64,000 nucleotides of DNA from Cylicocyclus nassatus. Taxonomy: Eukaryota > Nematoda > Chromadorea > Rhabditida > Strongylidae. Made by a program: the position numbers and the translations under genes. Positions 54,070 through 64,000 of the stretch are shown here, one piece after another. The notes beneath the pieces are model-generated. The model was not told where the DNA came from. It searched no databases and saw only the letters and a program-made list of their open reading frames with translations. The stretch is from NCBI GenBank assembly GCA_958299035.1, contig CATQJL010000112.1, positions 53,248,463-53,312,462 on the forward strand, read 5' to 3'. The stretch's first letter is position 1. Every line of letters begins with the position of its first letter.

Positions 54070-55770
54070 TTCAACGGTAGAAGACGGCTTGTGTCGCGGC
54101 TCCGCGATGCGAGCGCTCCTAGAAGTAGGAGGCCGGGAGCACTGGTTGCTGCCGCGCTACACGGCGGCGATAACGGCACTTTCTTAAGTTTGCCGCAATC
54201 GCCGCTGGACCTCTCCTCGCCTTGGCGCGTTGCCAGCCAAAAGGCTATATATAGCGGCGGCGCCTCATTGCAGCGTCTGTTCGCTTTCGTTTTCGATCGA
54301 TAATCTTTTCGTATGTTTTCCATTGTGCTCGTGCCTGGCAGTTAGCTCCCGCTTTTGATGTTTCTTTTGCGTAAGCGGTCGAGCGGATTGAAAGTTGCAC
54401 ATTGGATTGGAATTCAAGTCTCTTGGGATTATTTCGGACGAGCCAGTTTTGGAGCTTTGAGATTTGGGATATTCAATATCTTGTAAACTTCGGGAGCGGA
54501 GAGGAGTCGCGCCGTATCCGGCGACGCGCGGCGGATCTGTATAGGTGAAGCCTCGGGAGCATAGTTCCTTTTTGTGTACATAGTCGTGCGCATCGGTAGC
54601 ACGGGATGGGGCACCCTGTCCCGTGTTAGGGTTTTTCTTTATTTGTATAGTATTGATTAGTATTGTAGCGTAGTGTTTGTTTGTTTCTTTTTATGTCATA
54701 AGGATAAATGTTAGTACTTTACTAATGTTTCTTCACGCGCTGTAGCAAGTTAGTAGGCTAGGTTGCGTCGTATGTATTAAGCGGGCGAGCGCTTAGGTAA
54801 CTCGGGTAAAATCTAGGTGCTTAGGGCCCACCGAGCCGCCACAGCTTGCTAGACTGAGCACTTCACATTTTGACCATTTCCTTTTGAATGATTGTTGGTG
54901 AAAGCGCAGCCATCAAAAGCGAATGGGAAAAGAAAGATTATGGATCCGAATTCTCACTTAGGATTTTTTATAACAAGATATTTGACCATGAGATAAGTAA
55001 AGAAGGAGTACTGCTTTATATTGAATGCTAAAAGAGGTAGTTGGTTCATTTTTAAAACGAAGTTAATCATGTTCGAAAATGACCACTTTACTGAGATGGC
55101 TCAGCATTTGGAGACTTTACAATAAGCACAAACTTGGTCCAAACTTGAGTTATTTGACAAGCTAATTATAAATATATTACTTATTATGCTTGGTAAGGTC
55201 CCTTTATCATGTTACGGTGTAGGTTTACGATGGCGTCAATATCTCATGTGCTGTATTTCCATGCTGGAATTACCTAAACACCGCTCACGAGTAACATGTC
55301 ATCATCATCATCATCAGTATTACTTAATTACGATTACTCTTGCCTTTGGCACCATATACGATCCCCCAGGTGGTGTGCCATACCCACGCTTGACCCTAGC
55401 CCTGCTTTTTTCCAAGGTGATCTCCGATGAGTATGTACAGCTCTAAAATAGTCTAGCTAGTTTGGGACAGCTTCAAAAATCTCTTTCAACTGCTCATATA
55501 TATAGCATAAAAATCTTCCAAAACGCTTCCAACCTTTAGCTCTCAGTACTGTATAGGTTTGAGTCTAGAAAATGTGCTGATTTAATGTGCTAACCTACTA
55601 TATCATTTCCAGTTTTGGAAAACTTCTTAAGAGAGAATGCTGTATATGTGATATCTGCAAAGCTAAAAGGGTTCTTTCTATCCTTTCATACATATGCGAT
55701 TCAAAAAAGCGCAACCTGAGAGCATATGGAAAGAAATATAGTCTTATTAGTAGTTTCTGTATAAAACACT
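54070..55770. other. No recognised gene; promoter-like and hairpin sequences
   Basis: GC-rich around 54100-54260, with CTATATATAGCGGCG (54245) that looks like a promoter, and a stable hairpin CACGGGATGGGG/CCCTGTCCCGTG at 54600-54624. A palindromic GATATTCAATATC (54467) recurs from 53586 in a longer shared TTGGGATATTCAATATCT. No ORF is convincing. Confidence 0.35.
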
Positions 55771-55771
55771 A

Positions 55772-56362
55772 GCTGGCATACCCGGCTCCGCCGTATGTTC
55801 CGAATAGAAAATTCCATTTCTCAACCGATCCGAACCAAACTTGGCACACATACACTTCGGGCCCCGGCGGGTGTCACAGTCCACTTCTCGTTATCGATTG
55901 ATGCCGATTTTATCGATTTTTTGCAAAATTTGAGCTAGGGGGCTGGAATTTGGCAGGGGGTGTAATCGAGCATGCTGATCACCCCCACGGGGATGATCAG
56001 CATGCTCGATTACCCCCCCCCCCTGTGCCAAATCCCAGCCCCGTAGCTCAGACTTTGCAAAAAAAATCGATAAAATCGATAAAGTAATGCACGATTCTAA
56101 AAACTAATATTGTATTCGGAATCCCCATGCTCACTCACCCCCTGTGCCAACTCCCAGCCCCTTAGCTCAAATTTTGCAAAAAATCGATAAAATCGAAATC
56201 GATCGATACGAAAAGTAGCCTATGACACCCGCCGGGGCCCGAAGTGTATGTGTGCCAAGTTTGGTTCGGATCGGTTCAGAAATGGAATTTTCTATTCGGA
56301 ACATACGTACAGACAGACAGACATACATACATACAAACAGACATTCAGCTTTATATATAAGA
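55772..56362. repeat. Interspersed repeat with AGAC tail, copy 2 (foldback form)
   Basis: The left arm CTAGCTGGCATACCCGGCT, CGCCGTATGTTCCGAATAG, CCAAACTTGGCACACATAC (55773-55855) is matched in reverse by 56230-56310. The centre is a perfect palindrome, TAATCGAGCATGCTGATCA and complement, at 55961-56010. The right half ends in AGAC/ATAC units and TTTATATATAAGA. No coding capacity. Confidence 0.8.
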
Positions 56363-56766
56363 TATGCTCTGCCAGGTGCGAAGTGAAACATCCCGCAGCA
56401 ACACGTAAACTAGTTGTAGCAGCTGATGCAATTACGCCACAAAACTATATCAAAACCTAAGACAACCAAGGAGATGAATGCCGAAAAAATGAAACTGAAA
56501 ACAGTTACCGCATACGCGGGCCTCAAAATTTGCGGAAATACTTCGAAGGGGGCGAGGTCGCGACGCGGCAAAAACTGCTTTCTATTTGTGGTATAACGTT
56601 AGGTCGCCAGACTACAATGCCCCAAGAATAGTGCACACGTTCACTTGCTAATATTTCTCTTGCTTTAACGTCGTTTTCCCATCTTTAAGTATAATTCTGT
56701 AAAACCGGCTTCAACTTATATTGCTAGTCATAACTGTAAGATTGTGGTAGAAAGTTTCGGGATGTG
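56363..56766. other. No recognisable gene
   Basis: AT-rich non-coding sequence between two repeats. Confidence 0.3.
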
Positions 56767-57525
56767 TTAAGTTGCCCCAGAAGTAAACTCTTTTTTTAAA
56801 TAATTCAAGCTGTTTTTGTTCTAGTAAACCTGGGATACCATTCGATAAAACAGATCAAGCTCTACAAAATGACTGCAAAAGATAGTCGCACTTCATGTAG
56901 AAGTTGCAGCCAAAAATCGAAATATTTCTCTCCTAAAAAATGGATTCTTGCGGAAAAAATCCCAGGGACCTTCAACTTGGTCATTACACAGTAGGCACAT
57001 AGTGGTCTCAAATATGTACTGGATTTCATCCGTAGAATGCGAAAAAAAGTTACTACAAAAATGACAACTCCATTCCCCCCCCCTCCCTCCCACATATGTC
57101 ATTGTAAACTACAAGCCTTAGTTAGTATGATCGTAAAACTTTTACCCCTGTGTGCGCTTTTATAATCGAGAAATACCAAGTTTTACTTGAAAAAAAATCG
57201 AAAAAAGCATTTTGCCTTATCACAATATCTTTGTTCCTCAACTTCAAGCCCTAAAAAAAGTTCACCAAATACACTGATACTACTATGTGTCTATTATATA
57301 GAAATTAAGTTCGAAGTCCATAGGAATTTTGGAAGGAGATCCGATTTTTAGGGTAGGTGAAGAAATTTGGTTTTTGGCTCCAGATTTTATCTGGATTATG
57401 ACTTAAGTGTATCATGGTGGTGTTTTTGTAGAGCTTGCTTCCCTCTATCGAAAGGTACCCTAAGTTTGCTAGGAAAGCGAAAACAGCTCAATTCATTTGA
57501 AACTGGTACTTTTGGGACAACCTTA
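56767..57525. mobile_element. Foldback/MITE FB7, TTAGGTTGTCCC family (old copy)
   Basis: Ends TTAAGTTGCCCCAGAAGTA and complement of TAAGGTTGTCCCAAAAGTA. Inside lie ATACCATTCGATAAAACAGA at 56835 and in reverse TAGAGCTTGCTTCCCTCTATCG at 57433, the decayed core seen in FB3 and FB6. The arms are more diverged than in the others. Confidence 0.7.
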
Positions 57526-57534
57526 TAGAATCAC

Positions 57535-57865
57535 CGTGAAAAAAGCAGCTGCCAAAAGTTTCTTAAAAGTGTGGAAAACTGTGTAGCAGGGTTTTCACGC
57601 ATGCTGATTTTGATACACATTTTTGCGAGCTTTTTGAGCGTTCTCAAGGAAGTGATCACATTCTGAGTTGGAAAGACAATTGCTGCGGGAGAATACTATG
57701 CATTAATCAAGCATTACAGTGAAGTGCATTCCATATCTGAAATCTGCGAACCTTGATTGATTTAGTGTAAAATTCGCTTGTTTCGTTTCTTTTCAGAGGC
57801 AAAATATGGTTGTCTATGTCCCAGAATTCATCTTGAATTTCTGACCGTTTTTCTGCATCAGCGAT
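57535..57865 (+). repeat. Decayed relative of FB2 interior
   Basis: CACGCATGCTGATTTT, AGCTTTTTGAGCGT, GTGATCACATT, ACAGTGAAGTG and AGGCAAAATATGG match, in order, the FB2 sequence at 1857-2080. Adjacent to FB7, so these two families lie next to each other here as they do at 1604-3203. Confidence 0.6.
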
Positions 57866-58138
57866 CGGAAATTCGCTCGTACAATCGTCTAACAAGAAAA
57901 CGGCCCCAACTTAAGGCGGCCATTTCGACTGAACCGCATATCGTTAGTTGCGTCTTGGTGAGCTTATTTCAAGTCTGCCTTCGCTATCTGCGATGCTGTT
58001 CTCTGGAAAAAGTTATAAGCGTTTAAAGATTCAAATTTGGCAAACATTCAGGGCCACATCCTTGAGACCTAATTGTTCAAAAACACTTATCTGCGTCTCT
58101 GGTAGATGTGAGCATCTCTTAAAATTAGTACCCTAAAC

Positions 58139-58299
58139 ATCTTGCTAGTCCTGCACTCCCAAGTTGGATCCTATAGCACATCATGCACCAGAGCTTCAGT
58201 GATTTCATAAATTTGAATGCGGTCATATGCGGGAATCACTAAATTTTCAATGCATAATGAGCCTTAGAATCCAATTTGGAAGTGCATGACTAGCAAGAT
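58139..58299. mobile_element. Small foldback FB8
   Basis: ATCTTGCTAGTCCTGCACTC and the complement of CATGACTAGCAAGAT close a 161-bp palindrome; pairing continues through AGTTGGATCCTA and TTAGAATCCAATTT. Not related to the other foldback ends. Confidence 0.65.
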
Positions 58300-59240
58300 A
58301 TTGAGTGTACTGATTTCACGGCATGCTTACAATTGCCCGAAGAAAAAGTAGGTGTATTTGAACAACTAGTTATTGAGGAGGTGGCGCTGAATGTTTGCCA
58401 AAATTGGACTTTGAACGTCTTTTTTTATAGTCCGGCATCGCAGATTAGAAAGGTTGGTTTGGATAAAGGCAAAACTTTTGTGTACTGCTTCCAAACAACT
58501 CTTTGGATAGAGAAATCTCGATTGAAAAGATTATGACATTATTAGAAACTTCCCAACCTCTAGTTACTATCATCATCCTCTTTTCATTTCGTTCAATTCC
58601 TTCTTTTGTGCATAAGCATGCCCAAGCAAACTTGATCAAAAGTTGCTAAGGTCTGCTGTGGCTCAAACAACCCAATTAAAAATCTATAGCTTTGCAAAGC
58701 CATTAGGAGATATTAGCAGAACTTTTGGGTAGAATATGATCAAACGCAAGTTTCGTTTGCTCCTTTTCTGAAAAGGCAATTCCTGATATTTCTTGTCTCA
58801 GAGAAAAAAAGCTGATGAATTTACAGTTAAAGATTATCAACTACTTGACAGATTTGTGCATATTGTGCACAACCTCATGAGGTTTTATTTTGGACATAAT
58901 CTGCGACATTGTCTCTTACAAATGCCTAGGAATTGCATAGTAAATAATTCAAGATTATTGTAATCTCGTAATTTCTCTTGCACTCAGAAGATTATTTGTT
59001 AGCGTAGAGGACCATATGTAGCCAAAAGTGGGAGGTTCCGCGCGGACAATGCAACAGATACTCAGCCTGTGCATGTGTTAAAAAGTTGTGTTTGTCGCAG
59101 ATGTCCGGCGGGATCCCATTTCCGTCGACATATAGTCCCCTACCCTCATCTGTTTCTCTGTCAAGTTATGTCAAAGAAGTTTCGTTTGTTCGTCGTTTTA
59201 TCAAACGCTTGTACCGTTTACTTTCTCACAATATTTTTTT
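58300..59240. other. No recognised gene upstream of the 59269 peptide gene
   Basis: Short ORFs without motifs. Any upstream exon or promoter of the peptide gene would lie here; none was identified. Confidence 0.3.
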
Positions 59241-59244
59241 CCAG
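59241..59244 (+). other. 3' splice site upstream of the 59269 start (cis or trans)
   Basis: A run of seven T followed by CCAG|AGAC. It matches the nematode-type acceptor and the acceptor at 50640 (TTCCAG|AG). Whether it receives a spliced leader cannot be told from sequence. Confidence 0.45.
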
Positions 59245-59268
59245 AGACTTTACGTCAGTTCGACAAGA

Positions 59269-59498
59269 ATGAGAATTTTCAACCTCACCTTCTTGTTACT
59301 TACCATCTTAATGGTATGTTGACCAAGCAAGACATAATTTAGTTGATATTGCTTTTTAGACTTACTGACTGTACATTACTTTAATGCTTACAGATTCTCT
59401 CTGCTGTGGACGTTGGTGAATGCGGAAAAATCTTAAACTTTTTCAAAGGTCTGTTCGGAAAAGTTATAAAACTCGCTCCAATTGTCGCTATGGTATAG
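59269..59498 (+). CDS. Candidate small secreted peptide, 49 aa, two exons
   Basis: Exon 1 59269-59313, intron 59314-59393 (80 bases, GTATGTT...CTTACAG), exon 2 59394-59498 with stop TAG. Exon 1 encodes MRIFNLTFLLLTILM and exon 2 completes a signal peptide (ILSA) before a mature peptide of about 30 residues with a single Cys (VDVGECGKILNFFKGLF, then GKVIKLAPIVAMV). The mature part is Lys-rich, hydrophobic and could form an amphipathic helix, as in membrane-active peptides, but activity is only inferred. The ATG lies 24 bases after TTTTTTTCCAG (ends 59244), either a 5' UTR intron end or a spliced-leader acceptor. The intron phase is 0. Confidence 0.5.
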
Positions 59499-60700
59499 TT
59501 GCATGAAGACATTGATATTTGCTCGACTGTCGATAAATCTTGGCACTGTGATTTAAGTTGTAATACAGGCTTTAAGCTTCGAACAAAGTTGATAAGACTC
59601 TATTACCGATAAGCCAACGTTTCGGCGCCTCAGGGCTTCTTGAAAGGTCGAGACTTTGAGAACTGCTTGCTCAAACGTCTTTGGCAATACAGTGCCAACC
59701 TTCTCGCATTCGCTTCTATTTTTACCTATGGTTTTACGATGAATGGCACTTTAATGCTCCCCTATCAGATCCTTCTACACCGCTTCCTGAGTAATATGTA
59801 ACAATAACAAGCGCAAGGCATCTGGAAGAAACGTCTAAAACTAAATCGAATTGAAGTTTGAACTAACATTCACTAGCACTTGAGGCAGAGCGGATACAGT
59901 CATAACGATGGAAGGGTGTCCCGCAGGTGGTGCCAATTTAAATCACCACAGCTTGACTTCTCAAATTTTGGTATATAATTATAAATCGTAAACAACTGAG
60001 CGATAACAGCTGACGACTACATGCAAAGAGATTGGAATCAAAAATCTTGGAGTATTCAAAAAATTTATGCCACTGCTTGGACGTAATCGAAAATGCTGCG
60101 CAATAAAGTAACACATATAACTGAAGCAGCATGTAGTTTCGAGTATTTCTTCTTGTTTCAAAGGGCTACGCTTGCAAAATGATTCCTTCGACCAACACCA
60201 ATTCCTTCTGTATGAAATTACCAAAACTCGATTCCAGGGCTTCCAGGTAACTTTATCTAGTATGCAGAGTTCTTATTCGAAACCTCTGAGGAGGAAGGTC
60301 TTTTATAGTCAATGGATAGAGCAAAGTTGTCCAATGTAAATTTTTTCTCGCATTCTCCCGTTAACTTTTCAGATTTATTTCACAGACGTCAAAAACTGGT
60401 AGAATTGAAAATCGCATAAATTAAGACACATTCAAATTGTAAAACCACTAAGACTAAGTTCGAAAGTAAATAAGCTCCTTCAAAAGTTTTTAAATTGGTA
60501 CTACCGACGCATCCATGAAATTAAAACGATTTTTTCTGTAAATTTGCAAATTTGCAATTTGAATTTGCACATATCGCAAAGGAATATGTCAGCAGGAAAG
60601 AGGTAAAGAGCTGCATTAATAGGTACTTGAATCATTTACCCACTGTTGATCTACGAGATTTAGATAGACGAATATGAAATATGTTTGCATTATAGATAAC
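59499..60700. other. No recognised gene; PLE-type terminal motif at 59611
   Basis: On the minus strand AAGCCCTGAGGCGCCGAAACG, closely similar to the PLE-3 terminal motif, lies at 59620-59640, with TTGGC following. The surrounding about 200 bp is probably a solo PLE end. The rest is AT-rich non-coding. Confidence 0.4.
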
Positions 60701-60845
60701 TAGCTGGCTTACCCGGCTTCGCCGTATGTTCCGAATAGAAAATTCCATTTCTCAACCGATCAGGATCAAACTTGGCACACATACACTTCGCCTATGACAC
60801 CCGCCGGGGCCCGATGTGTATGTGTGCCAAGCAGGGTCAAGCTTG
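60701..60845 (+). repeat. Interspersed repeat with AGAC tail, copy 3 left arm
   Basis: ACTAGCTGGCTTACCCGGCT, CCGTATGTTCCGAATAGAAA, then CACATACACTTCG and a GTGTATGTGTGCCAAG block directly adjoining in inverted form. It runs into CAGGGTCAAGC, which is matched in reverse at 62109-62125, so copies 3 and 4 may be the ends of one 1.5-kb element. Confidence 0.65.
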
Positions 60846-62109
60846 TGATGCGACTGTCGCAACGGGGGCTCGTAAAGAGGGTACCTAAGGTGGAGGGGGG
60901 TCGTAAAGAGGAGGTAGTTAGGCTAAAATACCCTAAGCTTAAAAGGGAATCAAAAAGCAGATAATTAGTTATGTTCTTTACAATAAATCTACAAAAAAAG
61001 TGGAAATCAAAATAAGATAAAAAAATTGTAAAAATATTCAAAGAAAAACATTTACAAGAGCTCAAAACACTTTTGAAGGATGTATGAGTTGATAAAAATG
61101 CTAAATGTACCGATTGCCTTAGAAATCTTGCTTCTAAAACCGTCCTGAAGTCTCACACACTCGACAAAAGCGAAAATCTTTGCCAGCTGTGGCCATCATA
61201 AATTTCTAAATCTTTTTGTAATGTTTTTCACGGACCCATATGATTTATCTGCACTTTGGAGATGCTCTGCTATATCAGTACAAAATTTGGTGTCATTTTG
61301 TTGACTGTGGATTTTCTTATGATTTTATGTATGGTGGCAAAGAAAATGAGAAAAGGGGGGCCGTATCTGCGCCTCATCTAAATTTCTCCGGAGCTATCAA
61401 AGCTTGTTGGCTGCAATTTTGCTGTAATATGGGGCCATTCTCCTACTTCTTCTCATGAAATTGCAGGCTGTTTTATAACTTCTCTGGTAAGTTACAAAAT
61501 TTTAAGCTCAAAAATCCCAGTTTTTGCTTTTCAGGATCGCATCTAAATTGCATCTAAATTCTTTCGAGCTTACTGCTTCTTAAGGGCTGAAACTATTTCT
61601 ATGGATAGTTTGGGCATTATGCTACACAACCTGTGCTTTCCAACCTCTCCGTCTTTTCCTGGCCTTAGTTACGAATTTTCAAACTACCGTGCTCATGCAC
61701 GTTTTTGACGTCGTTCGTAAGCTTTTTAATCGAAAAAGTCTTTTGTAGTTCAAGAATGTCATTTTTTTCTCCGTGCAAAAATTTGTGTCGCATACGGGAA
61801 TCGAATTTGCTGGCCTGAAGTATGGCTGAAAATTCAGAAAAAAACTTGCAGAATCTCAAGCATTATTGAAGGTGTGTATGTGTGCTACAGATGCTGGGCG
61901 CACCCATTGGCCTAGAAATTCTGCTTTCGAAATCTCACTGAAGCTCTCACGCAGGCGTTTTTGAAATTGCCATTCATTTATGCAGATCACCTCGAGGACT
62001 GTGGACAGTGGAGGTAAGGGGGTAGATGGGGGAGGGTGGGGGGGGGAGGGTCGTACGGATGGGTATCTTTAAGGGGGGGGGGTCGTAAATGAGGGTCCCG
62101 GATCGCATC
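60846..62109. other. Interior of the putative element between copies 3 and 4
   Basis: No coding sequence recognised. GGGTCGTAAA-type words recur at 60898 and 62082. A G-rich run at 62008-62090 has several blocks of three or more G and may form a quadruplex. Confidence 0.35.
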
Positions 62110-62194
62110 AACACGCTTGACCCTGGTGCCAAGTTTGGTCCGGATCGGTTCAGAAATGGAATTTTCTATTCGCAACTTGCGTACAGACATACAT

Positions 62195-62225
<31 letters not shown>

Positions 62226-62252
62226 TTCACCTTTATCACTACGTAATATATA
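62110..62252 (+). repeat. Interspersed repeat with AGAC tail, copy 4
   Basis: GTGCCAAGTTTGGTCCGGAT, GGTTCAGAAATGGAATTTTC, an ACAG/ACAT microsatellite (62183-62225), CATTCACCTTTAT and a TATATAA end. Right half only. Confidence 0.75.
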
Positions 62253-62830
62253 ACGAATTCCTTGTTTACCCATTAAGCCGCCGATAGTTGGATCATGGCA
62301 AACGAGGAGGCCGCAGACGTAAAAATTATGATGAAATACACTGATCTTTGACTTTGGATTGCTGCCAAGTAGCATGCGTTTTGGAACGCTGCCAAATTTC
62401 ATAACGAGCGACCAAGCATATTTTCGTAAAAGGTTCACTCGTATTTCGAAAGGCAATCATGAGTATCGCAATGATTTTGAGAATGGATCGCCATGTCCGG
62501 GTGTGTTATTTGTAGCTACTTTTTTTCGAGCTTGTTATCCCAGAATGTGTCTTTAAAATGTGTTGTACTCTTATGAGTTGCTTTTGAAATGATGCCAAAT
62601 TGCGTAACAGCGTGACTTGAGCTAAATTCATCTAAGTTCCCAACTCTTGGTAAAAATGCTCTAACCAATTGTAAGAACAGTCATTTTAGGATTGTCTTGC
62701 TTCCACGTGTAGACAAGAGAGTGCATGAGTAGCTTGGTCTCGCTGGTACTTTTGGAAACGTTTATCTAATAACAGCCTCCCTTTTGCTTGTTAATGGGTC
62801 CCGCTGGTGCTTTCAACTAGGAATCGGTGT
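62253..62830. other. No recognisable gene
   Basis: Non-coding as far as can be seen. Confidence 0.3.
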
Positions 62831-62831
62831 A

Positions 62832-64000
62832 TAAGCGGCTCGTAAGGCAACTCGATCGGGCAGGGAAACAGATTTTCTACGTTTGGGGCAGTTCTTATAA
62901 TTTTTAAATGATCTCCAAGCGGCACGTAGGGCAATTCGATCGGGCAGGGAAACAGATTTTTTACGTTTGGGGCAGTTCTTATAATTTTTGAATGGTCTCC
63001 GAGCGTCACGTAGGGCAATTCGATCGGGCAGGGAAACAGATTTTTCTACGTTTGGGACAGTTCTTATAATTTTTGAATGGCCTCCAAGCGGCACGTAGGC
63101 CAACTCGATCAGGCAGGGAAACAGATTTTTCTACGTTTGGGGCAGTTCTTATAATTTTTGAATGGCCTCCAAGCGGCACGTAGGGCAACTCGATCAGGCA
63201 GGGAAACAGATTTTTCTACGTTTGGGACAGTTCTTATAATTGTTAAATGGCCTCCAAGCGGCACGTAGGGCAACTCGATCGGGCAGGGAAACAGATTTTT
63301 CTACGTTTGAGGCAGTTCTTATAATTTTTGAATGGCCTCCAAGCGGCACGTAGGGCAACTCGATCGGGCAGGGAAACAGATTTTTCTACGTTTGGGGCAG
63401 TTCTTATAATTTTTGAATGGTCTCCAAGCGGCACGTAGGGCAACTCGATCGAGCAGAGAAACAGATTTTTCTACGTTTGGGGCAGTTCTTATAATTTTTG
63501 AATGGCCTCCAAGCGGCACGTAGGGCAACTCGATCGGGCAGGGAAACAGATTTTTCTACGTTTGGGGCAGTTCTTATAATTTTTGAATGGCCTCCAAGCG
63601 GCACGTAGGGCAACTCGATCGGGCAGGGAAACAGATTTTTCTACGTTTGGGGCAGTTCTTATAATTTTTGAATGGCCTCCAAGCGGCACGTAGGGCAAAT
63701 CGATCGGGCAGAGAAACAGATTTTTCTACGTTTGGGGCAGTTCTTATAATTTTTAAATGGTCTCCAAGCGGCAGTAGGGCAACTCGATCGGGCAGGGAAA
63801 CAGATTTTTCTACGTTTGGGGCAGTTCTTATAATTTTTAAATGGTCTCCAAGCGGCACGTAGGGCAACTCGATCAGGCAGGGAAACAGATTTTTCTACGT
63901 TTGGGGCAGTTCTTATAATTTTTAAATGGTCTCCAAGCGTCACGTAGGGCAACTCGATCGGGCAGGGAAACAGATTTTCTACGTTTGGGGCAGTTCTTAT
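62832..64000. repeat. 85-bp satellite array, about 13-14 units, open at the window end
   Basis: Each unit reads AACTCGATCGGGCAGGGAAA, CAGATTTTTCTACGTTTGGG, GCAGTTCTTATAATTTTTGA, ATGGCCTCCAAGCGGCACGT, AGGGC. Units differ at a few positions, mostly the same ones (GCC/GTC TCC, GGG/GAC AG, TTG/TTA AAT). ACGTAG and CTACGT in each unit can pair as a short stem. Because 85 is not a multiple of three, minus-strand ORFs across units are a by-product. Confidence 0.92.

Noticed and set aside
53998..54323. 101- and 118-codon ORFs on opposite strands in GC-rich sequence
   Set aside because: They overlap each other, the foldback arm and promoter-like sequence, and show no domain; GC-rich chance ORFs are likelier.
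62813..63952. Overlapping minus-strand ORFs with repeated VPLGGHSKIIRTAPNVEKS-type peptides
   Set aside because: They are translations of the 85-bp satellite in three frames; the unit is not a multiple of three and no start, signal or domain supports a gene.
62832..64000. Array considered as CRISPR
   Set aside because: There are no unique spacers; whole 85-bp units repeat head to tail, and the sequence is eukaryotic.

Overview
The window reads as repeat-rich chromosomal DNA from an invertebrate animal, most likely a nematode. The support is indirect: the coding remnants resemble elements I know from nematodes (a CR1-type LINE whose ORF1 has an FIRKSMT-like block, BEL/Pao elements, a Ty3/gypsy element, GIY-YIG Penelope-like elements, gag-like zinc-knuckle proteins), and many 3' splice sites end in TTTCAG or TTCCAG. 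No conserved housekeeping gene, rRNA or CRISPR array is visible, so the species cannot be named. Nearly everything recognisable is mobile DNA of different ages.

Layout. 1-6250: an AT-rich, decayed Penelope-like element (PLE-1) split by five mariner-type foldback elements and a small sixth palindrome. 6.6-9.0 kb: a Helitron N-terminal remnant on the minus strand and a copy of an interspersed repeat with an AGAC-rich tail. 9.3-32.3 kb: a set of nested insertions. The oldest layer is a decayed BEL/Pao element (BEL-2: integrase, an envelope-like ORF, a zinc-knuckle ORF) with an inverted duplication of its 3' part. A foldback (FB6) sits in its integrase, a nearly full-length CR1 LINE sits in the foldback, and a young 12,047-bp BEL/Pao element (BEL-1, LTRs almost identical, 5-bp target duplication) sits in the LINE ORF2. 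32.4-34.8 kb: a strong hairpin and a second Penelope remnant (PLE-2). 34.7-40.4 kb: a minus-strand Ty3/gypsy element that has lost its RT/RNase H part and keeps an envelope-like region. 40.4-41.8 kb: a Helitron PIF1-type helicase pseudogene. 44.8-46.7 kb: a truncated CR1 LINE. 47.1-48.8 kb: the 3' half of a Penelope element (PLE-3) with an intact GIY-YIG domain between inverted terminal repeats. 49-62.8 kb: mostly non-coding DNA with foldbacks, tRNA-like promoters, microsatellites and two candidate single-copy genes for very small secreted peptides (50649-50771 and 59269-59498). 62.8-64.0 kb: an 85-bp satellite that runs off the end.

How the parts work together. BEL-1 looks complete: LTR promoter, tRNA-Gly-like primer site, gag-protease, a T7 slippery tract at the frame change to RT-RNase H-integrase, and an unusual extra ORF after pol with zinc knuckles. 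BEL-2 also carries a zinc-knuckle ORF near its 3' end, after an envelope-like gene, so a downstream nucleocapsid-like ORF may be a lineage trait. The best candidates for undescribed biology are this accessory ORF, the two tiny secreted-peptide genes with near-identical TTCCAG acceptors upstream of the start, and the foldback family that keeps one internal core sequence while its arms diverge.
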